This document shows, in pieces, positions 14,959 through 20,934 of a DNA stretch of 20,934 nucleotides; the first letter of the stretch is position 1, and each line of letters begins with the position of its first letter. The notes under the pieces were generated by a model that saw nothing but the letters and a program-made list of their open reading frames with translations, was not told the origin of the DNA and made no database searches. The stretch comes from a virus: the IMG/VR virus record IMGVR_UViG_3300048838_000481, positions 1 through 20,934 of that record; one strand, written 5' to 3'. The position numbers and the translations under genes are program-made.

Positions 14959-15590
14959 CACGGCACCAGGCGGTAGGGAGACACAAGACGATCAATAGCA
15001 GCCTCGTTCGACTTCATCAGCGAGCCGGTGGTGTCCCACTCGTGGCTCCCTACTCCGTCTATGACGATGCGCCTAAGTCCTACGTCGTTCCTGGTGCTCG
15101 AGTAAAGCGTTCCCACAGTCAGGAGCAAGGCCTGCTTGATGGGAGCAGGAACATCAGCGGCTGAGGGACCGAAGCCTGCGACGAACCGAACCCGAACTGC
15201 CTCTGGCTTACCCGACACGAGCGGCCAGGTGTAAGGAGCGACAGCAGAAATCGTTGTCCGACCAGTGTTCCACCGTCGGATAGCGTAGTTGTCGGAGTCG
15301 ATCAACTGATCCGCGCCGTTGATATCATCGTAGTGGATCGTAGTGATCGAGCTAGCAGGAAAGGGCAGCTCCATAGACCGAAAGTCATCGTAGTGCTGGT
15401 CCCACGTCTGCGATATCATGCAGCGGCCGAGGACTCCGTTCCATCCGTCGAAGTACTGGACTGCTACGTCTATCAACGCCTCGAGCAGAACATCATCGTC
15501 TGTGGACGTGATCCGGCAATGACGTCTCGCCTCGACGACGGAGATGGGCTTGACGTTAGGAGCAGAGTACCGTGTCGGGGCGTATCCCAT
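14958..15590 (-). CDS. Head-tail adaptor (gp6-like, phage connector)
   Basis: The protein has 210 residues; ATG 15590 is preceded by AGGAGAAGAAG. VVEARRHCRITSTDDDVLLE (about 18-37) is the hallmark start of the gp6-like connector family ('s-l-x-e-a-K-x-h-l-r-i-d-x-d-x-e-D-x-l-i'), followed by the helix IDVAVQYFDGWNGVL. The middle is beta-rich (AVRVRFVAGFG). A helix, APIKQALLLTVGTLYSSTRND, and a closing DRLVSPYRLV complete the fold. Such proteins form the ring under the portal. A strong terminator lies just upstream, so the gene needs read-through or its own promoter. I see no convincing promoter in the 51-base gap. Confidence 0.83.
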   Translation of the reverse strand: MGYAPTRYSAPNVKPISVVEARRHCRITSTDDDVLLEALIDVAVQYFDGWNGVLGRCMISQTWDQHYDDFRSMELPFPASSITTIHYDDINGADQLIDSDNYAIRRWNTGRTTISAVAPYTWPLVSGKPEAVRVRFVAGFGPSAADVPAPIKQALLLTVGTLYSSTRNDVGLRRIVIDGVGSHEWDTTGSLMKSNEAAIDRLVSPYRLVP

Positions 15591-15600
15591 CTTCTTCTCC

Positions 15601-15632
15601 TGAAAAGTGAGGCCCGCCCGAAGGCGAGCCTC
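15601..15632 (-). terminator. Rho-independent terminator with UUCG tetraloop
   Basis: On the minus strand a 10-bp stem, GAGGCTCGCC with GGCGGGCCTC (15632-15623 with 15618-15609, one T-G wobble), closes a TTCG loop within C(TTCG)G. It is followed by ACTTTTCA. The extra-stable cUUCGg loop and long GC stem make this the best terminator in the window, although the U-run is only four bases. It lies 10 bases after the stop of the 141-residue gene and ends before the adaptor's Shine-Dalgarno. Confidence 0.82.
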
Positions 15633-15641
15633 AGCCTCAGA

Positions 15642-16067
15642 TTACTGGGGCGGGTTGGCAGTCGGCTTGTAGGCCGGATAGCCAAGAACAGCCACAGCCG
15701 CCAGGAAGATGTTGCCGGAGTCGTTGCCCGACGGAGTCACCGTCAGACGGACGTACCGCTTATTGCCACGATAGCCGATCTTCCGCGTCTCGGTATCGTC
15801 GTCAAAGGCGAAGCCGGCGAGGGCCTCGGTGCCATTCAGGTCGGCGTCCGCCACAGCCGAGAAGTTGGCTCCGGACTCGTCGGACTCCTCGACGAGCACG
15901 GCGAAGGTGGCGTTGGCGTCGGTGTTCGTCCCGATGGAGAGAGCGAACATGAGAGCATCGTAGCCCTTGCGGTCGACGACGGTCCCGACGATGGCAGTGT
16001 TGTCGGTTCGAGCAGCCACCGGAGGAATGACGTTCCGCAGGTGGAGGTTGTTCGTGATATCACGCAT
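15642..16067 (-). CDS. Hypothetical protein, candidate capsid decoration protein (141 aa)
   Basis: ATG 16067 is preceded by AGGAGA at 7-base spacing. The protein is predicted beta-rich. TAIVGTVVDRKGYDALMFAL and ATFAVLVEESDESGANF are followed by DTETRKIGYRGNKRYVRLTV and then FLAAVAVLGYP. It looks like a compact jelly-roll or sandwich with no enzymatic motif or signal peptide. I recognise the general type as a recurrent phage protein beside capsid genes, without a proven function. The gene lies alone between two RNA hairpins, directly after the major capsid gene, so it is likely made in large amounts on the capsid transcript. Decoration or head stabilisation is the best guess from position. Confidence 0.72.
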   Translation of the reverse strand: MRDITNNLHLRNVIPPVAARTDNTAIVGTVVDRKGYDALMFALSIGTNTDANATFAVLVEESDESGANFSAVADADLNGTEALAGFAFDDDTETRKIGYRGNKRYVRLTVTPSGNDSGNIFLAAVAVLGYPAYKPTANPPQ

Positions 16068-16094
16068 TAGTGCGTCTCCTGAGAAGGAAGGTGA

Positions 16095-16114
16095 CCCGGC
16101 GCAAGAGCGCCGGG
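16095..16114 (-). terminator. Intergenic hairpin after the major capsid gene (weak terminator or mRNA stabiliser)
   Basis: A perfect 8-bp stem, CCCGGCGC with GCGCCGGG and a TCTT loop on the minus strand, lies 8 bases after the capsid stop. It is followed by TCACCTTCCTTCTC rather than a U-run. It may be a partial terminator, or it may protect the 3' end of the abundant capsid mRNA after processing. The next gene's Shine-Dalgarno lies about 16 bases further on. Confidence 0.6.
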
Positions 16115-16122
16115 CCTATTGA

Positions 16123-17436
16123 TCAGGTGGTGCTGAACTTGAGGAACTTCAGCGCCTCGAAGTCGAGCGCACCGCCGCCGACGCGCCGGGTCGTGTAGAA
16201 CCCGATGTACGGCTTGTTAGTGAGCGCGTCACGCAGGACACGGATGCCAGTGCGGTCCACGATGGTGTAGGCCTCGGCGAAGTTGCCGAACGCGATGGAC
16301 AGCGAGTCCGCGCCGACAGTCGGCATGTCCTCGCACTCCATGACGGGGAAGCCGATGAGGTTCCCGGTCTCGAAGGCGTTGATCGTCGGCACCCACAGGT
16401 AGTTGCCGTCGCCATCCTTCAGCTTGCGGACAGCCGCAAGCGTAGAACGGCTCATCGCCCAGCGCGAGCCCTGACGATAAGAGGGCTTGAGCTTGTAGAC
16501 GAGGTCGATCAGCTTGTCCGAGCCGTTCGGCGCGGTGCCGAAACCAGCCGAGGTGCCGGTCGCGACATGCTCCCAGACTTCCCAGGCGCGACTGGAGTCC
16601 GCCGTGGCCGCCGTCGAGTAGTCCAGGATGCCGCGGGGCTTGTTCACACCGTCGCCGGTGAAGAACGCGGTGGTCTCGGTCCGGGCGAACTTGTCCGACG
16701 TCTTGTCGGCCAGCCACGCCTCGATGTTCACCGAGGAGTCGTCCAGCAGACGCTGGGTCGTCTCCGGGAAGTCGTACATCTCGTGGACCGGGATCTCCCA
16801 CTTGCCCAGCTGCGGGGTGGCGGTCGTCGGACGCGGCGAGGACTCGCCCACCCACCCGGCAGTACCCTCACCGCGGTCGATGGGACCCTCGATGCGGTCG
16901 GTGCTGATCGTGATGACCGACGCCATCTGGCGCATGGGGGAAGACTCGTAGATCTTCTTGATCATGCGTCCCGAGGTGTCGGGCGTCACGGTGTAGCCGC
17001 CGTCCGGATCCGAGCCGACCGACATGGCCGCCCGAATGTCCCGAGCATCGCCACGACGCATATACACGTCCAGTCCGCGGACGTAGGACTTGTAGTCGTC
17101 GACTGAGAGCTCGGCGATGCCAGCCTGAACCGACAGCTCCTTGGCCGCCTTGGCGAAGTCCACACCATCGCGAGAGCCGGTCAGCTCAGCAGCGGCAGCG
17201 CGAGACGCCACCTCCTTGATCTGATCGCGGATCTCGTCGATAGCCGAGTTGATGCGGTCGACCTTCTCGGTGCGAACCACGTCCTCCTGGCCACGGCGGA
17301 GGTCGTTAAGAGCCTTGTCGTTCTCCTCCTTGAAGGACGCCACCGTCTGCATCAGCTTCTCGGTGAGGGCCTTGACTTCGGACGTCTCGGCACGGACGGC
17401 AGTGACCAGCCCGCGCTGCTTCTGGTGAAGAGTCAT
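16123..17436 (-). CDS. Major capsid protein, HK97 fold
   Basis: The protein has 437 residues; ATG 17436 has AGGAAG upstream. Residues about 15-85 form a charged coiled coil that resembles the HK97 delta domain, which acts as scaffold and is removed by the maturation protease. KSYVRGLDVYMRRGD (116-130) and SVGSDPDGGYTVTP (139-152) mark the end of that region and the start of the mature protein. Later segments (SPMRQMASVITIS, GWVGESSPRP, NKPRGILDY, LKDGDGNYLW, GFPVMECEDMP, FGNFAEAYTIVDR) follow the family order. The cleavage point is probably between about residues 105 and 140, but I cannot place it exactly. Codon third positions are strongly G/C (about 35 of the first 40), fitting high expression. 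Confidence 0.95.
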   Translation of the reverse strand: MTLHQKQRGLVTAVRAETSEVKALTEKLMQTVASFKEENDKALNDLRRGQEDVVRTEKVDRINSAIDEIRDQIKEVASRAAAAELTGSRDGVDFAKAAKELSVQAGIAELSVDDYKSYVRGLDVYMRRGDARDIRAAMSVGSDPDGGYTVTPDTSGRMIKKIYESSPMRQMASVITISTDRIEGPIDRGEGTAGWVGESSPRPTTATPQLGKWEIPVHEMYDFPETTQRLLDDSSVNIEAWLADKTSDKFARTETTAFFTGDGVNKPRGILDYSTAATADSSRAWEVWEHVATGTSAGFGTAPNGSDKLIDLVYKLKPSYRQGSRWAMSRSTLAAVRKLKDGDGNYLWVPTINAFETGNLIGFPVMECEDMPTVGADSLSIAFGNFAEAYTIVDRTGIRVLRDALTNKPYIGFYTTRRVGGGALDFEALKFLKFSTT

Positions 17437-17441
17437 GTCTT

Positions 17442-18278
17442 CTACTTCCTGTTGAGAGTGTCGATAGCGAACCGCAGAGCGTTCGCCAGTTCCTCAGCCC
17501 CGGCCACAGGCTCGGGGGACGCAGCAGCCGCGGGCGTGCCGCGTTTCATGTCCGCGATGAGGCTACGGCGCTCAGCGCGGGGCATTCCCTGACGAATGAG
17601 AGCAGCCTCTATCCGTCGGACACTGGAGAGCGCCTTTGTGTCAGCGTCCTCCTTTTTCTCGGGCTCAGGCATCTTCCTGTCCGCCATGCCCTCTGAGAGA
17701 GCGCGGTCAGCACTGAACCAAGTCTCCTTGTCCATCCAAGTCTGAACTGTAGTCTTGGGCTTGCCTGTGCGAGCGGCATAAAGCCCCACCATGGCCTCAT
17801 CGAAAGGTTCCAGCAGGTCGGCCGCCTCACGGAAGTCGTGACGATTGCCCACCGCCACAGCCCAGGCGTTGTGGATCATGATGAAGCCCGCTTCCGAGAT
17901 CTGGAGATCGTCGGCGGCCATCGCGATGACCGAGGCAGCAGACGCTGCCAGGCCCAGGACTCGAACAGTCACCTTGGCCTTGTGATCCCGAAGCAGCGAA
18001 TACATCGCCACTCCTTCGAAGAAGTCACCACCAGGAGAATTGATGTTGACCTGGATGTCTCGATCACCGATGTTCCGGAGGATGGCCGACAACTTCCTGG
18101 CAGTCCAACCGTCGCCGTACCAATCGGCGCCGATGGCATCCAGGATATTCACCGTGGCCTCTTCCTCCTTCGCCATGACCGCGGTATCCCAGCGGTCGAA
18201 GACCTCGTCCTCGACGAGTGACGAGACCTTACTTGGTCGGTTCAGCGTCTGGATCGCCGGTAGTGTCTTCAGAGTCAT
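17442..18278 (-). CDS. ClpP-like head maturation protease
   Basis: The protein has 278 residues; ATG 18278 is preceded by GGAGG at 8 bases, so the 50-base overlap with the portal gene looks real. NINSPGGDFFEGVAMYSLL (78-96) matches the ClpP-fold oxyanion region. GLAASAASVIAMAAD (109-123) holds the likely nucleophile Ser113, aligned with GQAAS of ClpP. FIMIHNAW (132-139) holds His136. The third catalytic residue was not assigned with confidence. Such phage S14-type proteases cut the delta domain from the capsid protein and digest scaffold inside the prohead, and the capsid gene is next. About 75 C-terminal residues are charged and Ala/Pro-rich, perhaps a prohead-targeting or self-cleaved tail. 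Confidence 0.92.
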   Translation of the reverse strand: MTLKTLPAIQTLNRPSKVSSLVEDEVFDRWDTAVMAKEEEATVNILDAIGADWYGDGWTARKLSAILRNIGDRDIQVNINSPGGDFFEGVAMYSLLRDHKAKVTVRVLGLAASAASVIAMAADDLQISEAGFIMIHNAWAVAVGNRHDFREAADLLEPFDEAMVGLYAARTGKPKTTVQTWMDKETWFSADRALSEGMADRKMPEPEKKEDADTKALSSVRRIEAALIRQGMPRAERRSLIADMKRGTPAAAASPEPVAGAEELANALRFAIDTLNRK

Positions 18279-19509
18279 CCTTAGTGCCTCCAGCCGTATT
18301 GGGCGGGTCTAGGTATTCGCCGCCCTTACCGTCGGGCCGCGGGTTCATGTCGAGCATAGCCCGAACTTCGTCCGGCGAGTAAACTCCCCACTGAAGACCC
18401 TGAACAAAGGCACTCCACTGAGTTTTCTGGTCGCCCTTCAGGAGTCCCTGAGGATAGAAGCGGAAATCATAGCGCGACTGTTCCCGAGCCTCGAGGGTAT
18501 CACGCTTCAGAGCCTCCTGCCACGCCACGAACCAGTCATTTATCGTGTACTGGACGAAGCCAATGTTCTGCTGCTCGATGCCAGAGCCCCAAGACGTCTG
18601 TTTCTCCGTTGCACCGATCATATGTGGAGGCACACCGAAGAACATAGCGATATCGTAGCGCTGAAAGTCCCTCATCTGGAGAAACTGAGCGTCTGAGGCG
18701 GACATGGAGAGCTTTTCGTACTCCATGCCCTCCTCGAGGATGCGAGTTGAGCCCGCGTCCTCGAGGCTACCGTCCGAAGATCGCCAACTCTCCTTCAGTC
18801 GATTGAACACCTCAGGAGAAAGCTTCCGAGGATGCTTCAGAATGCCGGCAGTGAAGGAGCCATTCACGAAAAGCTTCGAAGCAGCCCTCTCGCCCTGGAT
18901 ACTGAGCCCCAAGGCCTCCCTCATGTAAGACAGAGGAGACAATCCTGTGATGCCATCGAGCGTCATGCCACGAATGTGGAGCAGATCGCCGGACCGCATC
19001 ACCAACTCGCGCCCATCCTGACGAGTTACACGATATAGCAGGCGGCCATCGACCTCCTGCTCGACCTGAACTCGGTCTGGACGGATGGGGATCAGCGCCA
19101 CGATGCTTCTGCCGAGCTTCACCTTGCGGGCGTAAGCGTTGCCACGGAGCAGAAGATGCATTTGGAGCATCTTCTTGAACTCTTGTGGCGTCTGCCAGTC
19201 GTTCGGGCGGACAGTCATTACTTCCCGCATCGGGTGACCTTCAGCGGGGCGCCTCTCAGACTCTCCCACACGCTCGACTAAGTCGAACGGCAAGGACGAG
19301 ATGACGCTGCTAATGATCTGAATGCACCGCCAAGCGGCCGCCACACGCATCGCCGACGTGTCGCTGATTGTAACGCCGGCCGTGGACTGATAGCCGCCGC
19401 TCCACCCGCGAATGAAGCTCGCCATCTCCTCGGGAGTGGCGTTCCTCATGTCTATCGTCTGCTCCGCGCGCGGAAGGAGCAGCTGGGCCGCTCGAGCCAG
19501 AAGTCCCAT
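18229..19509 (-). CDS. Portal protein, HK97 type
   Basis: The protein has 426 residues; ATG 19509 is preceded by AGGAGC. TSAMRVAAAWRCIQIISSVI (51-70) and LPFDLVER are the family's N-terminal signature. LRGNAYARKVK, PIRPDRVQVEQ, LLHIRGMTLDGITGLSPLS and the SFTAGILKHPRKLS segment follow in the HK97 portal order. QRYDIAMFFGVPPHMIGA is the stem/crown region. These proteins form the dodecamer at the special vertex that docks terminase and passes DNA. The C-terminal 25 residues are acidic and disordered (DDSEDTTGDPDAEPTK) and are encoded by sequence overlapping the protease gene. Spacing to the terminase stop is 10 bases. Confidence 0.95.
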   Translation of the reverse strand: MGLLARAAQLLLPRAEQTIDMRNATPEEMASFIRGWSGGYQSTAGVTISDTSAMRVAAAWRCIQIISSVISSLPFDLVERVGESERRPAEGHPMREVMTVRPNDWQTPQEFKKMLQMHLLLRGNAYARKVKLGRSIVALIPIRPDRVQVEQEVDGRLLYRVTRQDGRELVMRSGDLLHIRGMTLDGITGLSPLSYMREALGLSIQGERAASKLFVNGSFTAGILKHPRKLSPEVFNRLKESWRSSDGSLEDAGSTRILEEGMEYEKLSMSASDAQFLQMRDFQRYDIAMFFGVPPHMIGATEKQTSWGSGIEQQNIGFVQYTINDWFVAWQEALKRDTLEAREQSRYDFRFYPQGLLKGDQKTQWSAFVQGLQWGVYSPDEVRAMLDMNPRPDGKGGEYLDPPNTAGGTKDDSEDTTGDPDAEPTK

Positions 19510-19519
19510 TGGTTGCTCC

Positions 19520-20934
19520 TTAAACCCTCAAAAGACCTCGCTCCTCGTACACCGACGGACCCACACCTTCCACGCTGCTCGCCACGCCCATGGCCATTGC
19601 TGTGGCCACCATGCCGTCGATACGGCCTGAGCTCTTGTTCTTGGCTAGCTTCCGGTTCTTGGCGGGATCCTCGAGCACTCGAGCGTTAGCGGCACACATC
19701 TTGAGCACGGGGTGCCCTCCATGAGCCACTCGCTTGTTCAATAGCTCGCCCTCGAAGAAGTTGAGAGCGGGAGCCATCGACTGAAAGCCCTGACCGAATG
19801 GCTCAAACACCTCATCAACGTCGTCCTCGTGCATTCCATTCCGCACCAGCCACGTTCTGAGATGCTTGAAGCCCCACCGGTCATAGGCGATCTTATAGAC
19901 GTCGTGAGACTGTATAAAGTCGATGATCCACTGGGCAACGTAGTCGTAGTCCACGCTCTTGCCAGGGGCGGCGTTAAGGAACCCCTGCTGGTGCCACAGA
20001 TCGTAGGGCACTCGATCTTCCTGAGCCTTGTCCAGAAGGCCATCCTCAGGCAGCCAGAACGTCGGGTGGACCTGCCAGATGCCGTCAACCTTGCCTATAG
20101 CGACGAAGGCGGTGAGGTCGTTCACAGATGACAGGTCTAGGCCACAGTAGACTGGTACGCTGTCGATAGGCTTGAGGTGCCCTTCGTTCTGGTTCCAGAC
20201 AACGCGGCTCACGAAGGGCGCATTGGCCTCGACTCGCCGGTTCAACACCAGGTTCTCATACGAAGCTTGCTTCGAGGGCATGCGCTTCGCGTTGTCCCGC
20301 ATCTTGAAGACTTCGGTCTTGTTCATGAAGTAGTCAAAGGCGGGATTAGCGGCTCGGATTGCCTCTTCCGAGAAAGGATCGAGGTCATCCGAGGCCGTAT
20401 GAAGCCGGACAACAATCGCTGGATCGTGTCCGGCGAGCGCGTCATCAATCAAGATCGACAGCAGATCGCCGTCAGAGGGCGCCTGAGTACTGATCACGAT
20501 TGAGAGCGGCTCTTCCTGGGCTGCCGTAGCAGTTTCTAGCGCGTCATACAGCTCAGAGCGAGGGCCTTTCACCTGCCCCAGCTCGTCATGGATCACCACA
20601 GCAGGGCTGAGGCCGTATGAAGTCGAAGCGTCGGCGGACAACGCTCGGTATTCAGTGCCCAGCTCAGGGCAAATCAGGATCTTGGCCGACGCTCGCGGCT
20701 TGACGAAGCGACGGAGCGTTGACGACATTCGTACCATCTTCCAGGCCAGCGAAAAGAGAACAGCCGCCTGGTCTCGGGACTGTGCTGCCGAATAAAGCCC
20801 AGAGTTAGGCCTCGCTTCCGGGCCACAGAGATGTAGAAGCAGGATAAAAGCGGCTTCTGCGGTCTTCGCGTTCTTGCGTCCCCGGCTGAGGATCGCAAGA
20901 CGAGTCGGAACCTTGTTATCGTAGATCGCATAGA
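19520..20934 (-). CDS. Terminase large subunit, 5' end beyond window
   Basis: The frame is open to base 20932 without a start requirement, giving about 470 residues; the ATG at 20737 is internal because conserved sequence continues upstream of it. LSRGRKNAKT (about 15-24 of the visible part, 20890-20861) is the Walker A region, with Ala where the classic loop has Gly, a variant usual in this branch. YSAAQSRDQAA follows, and then VVIHDELGQ (112-120) gives the Walker B Asp-Glu. The nuclease half shows YCGLDLSSVNDL, AYDRWGFKHL, and a closing SSGRIDGMVATAMAMG with the last acidic residue. The protein packages DNA by ATP hydrolysis and cuts the concatemer. The missing N-terminus, probably under 100 residues, and any small terminase gene lie beyond the right edge. 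Confidence 0.95.
   Translation of the reverse strand, partial: YAIYDNKVPTRLAILSRGRKNAKTAEAAFILLLHLCGPEARPNSGLYSAAQSRDQAAVLFSLAWKMVRMSSTLRRFVKPRASAKILICPELGTEYRALSADASTSYGLSPAVVIHDELGQVKGPRSELYDALETATAAQEEPLSIVISTQAPSDGDLLSILIDDALAGHDPAIVVRLHTASDDLDPFSEEAIRAANPAFDYFMNKTEVFKMRDNAKRMPSKQASYENLVLNRRVEANAPFVSRVVWNQNEGHLKPIDSVPVYCGLDLSSVNDLTAFVAIGKVDGIWQVHPTFWLPEDGLLDKAQEDRVPYDLWHQQGFLNAAPGKSVDYDYVAQWIIDFIQSHDVYKIAYDRWGFKHLRTWLVRNGMHEDDVDEVFEPFGQGFQSMAPALNFFEGELLNKRVAHGGHPVLKMCAANARVLEDPAKNRKLAKNKSSGRIDGMVATAMAMGVASSVEGVGPSVYEERGLLRV

Noticed and set aside
20738-20934. Terminase starting at ATG 20737
   Set aside because: The same frame upstream contains the Walker A region and YSAAQSRDQAA, so the gene is truncated by the window edge instead.
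1-20934. Defence, toxin-antitoxin, tRNA, integrase or lysis genes
   Set aside because: No frame outside the structural genes is long enough or has a recognisable motif; all sizeable gaps are under 90 bases and hold only hairpins.

Overview
The window is a tailed-phage (siphovirus) structural module. It comes from a free phage or a prophage; no host gene, integrase, repressor or attachment site is visible to decide which. Every supported gene lies on the minus strand, so the biological order runs from high to low coordinates. Genes are packed with overlaps of 1 to 55 bases or gaps of about 1 to 11 bases. Only three gaps exceed 50 bases, and each of these contains RNA secondary structure. Base composition is GC-rich by eye. 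The terminase, hub and NlpC/P60-like proteins resemble those of phages and prophages of Alphaproteobacteria; that host guess is inference.

Head region (20934 to about 14960): a 5'-truncated large terminase, HK97-type portal, ClpP-like head maturation protease, HK97-fold major capsid protein with an N-terminal coiled-coil delta domain, a 141-residue protein that may decorate the capsid, and a gp6-like head-tail adaptor. A perfect hairpin follows the capsid gene, and a strong UUCG-loop terminator follows the 141-residue gene. The two together probably set capsid-gene expression apart from the connector and tail genes.

Neck and tail tube (14958 to 11668): head-closure protein, HK97 gp10-like protein, tail terminator, tail tube protein, a small accessory protein, and a tail assembly chaperone pair joined by a programmed -1 frameshift at GGGAAAC, which sits immediately before the upstream stop codon.

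Tail tip (11668 to 5289): a tape measure protein with an embedded tail lysozyme domain, two minor tail/hub proteins, an NlpC/P60-like peptidase, and a J-like central hub with C-terminal fibronectin III domains.

Receptor-binding region (5292 to 1): a 637-residue fibre ending in an S74 self-cleaving chaperone domain, four small genes (adaptor-like and fibre-accessory), and a second fibre that runs off the left edge. The second fibre is the least ordinary gene. It has four related beta-rich modules, then an abrupt fall in third-position GC at an exact codon, then an Ala/Gly/Ser array with a strict 20-residue (60-base) period. It is preceded by an 86-base gap that can fold as a three-way junction and may pair with the ribosome-binding region. 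I see no defence, CRISPR, tRNA or IS element. The structural genes are recognisable family members; the novel material is in the second fibre and in the RNA elements.
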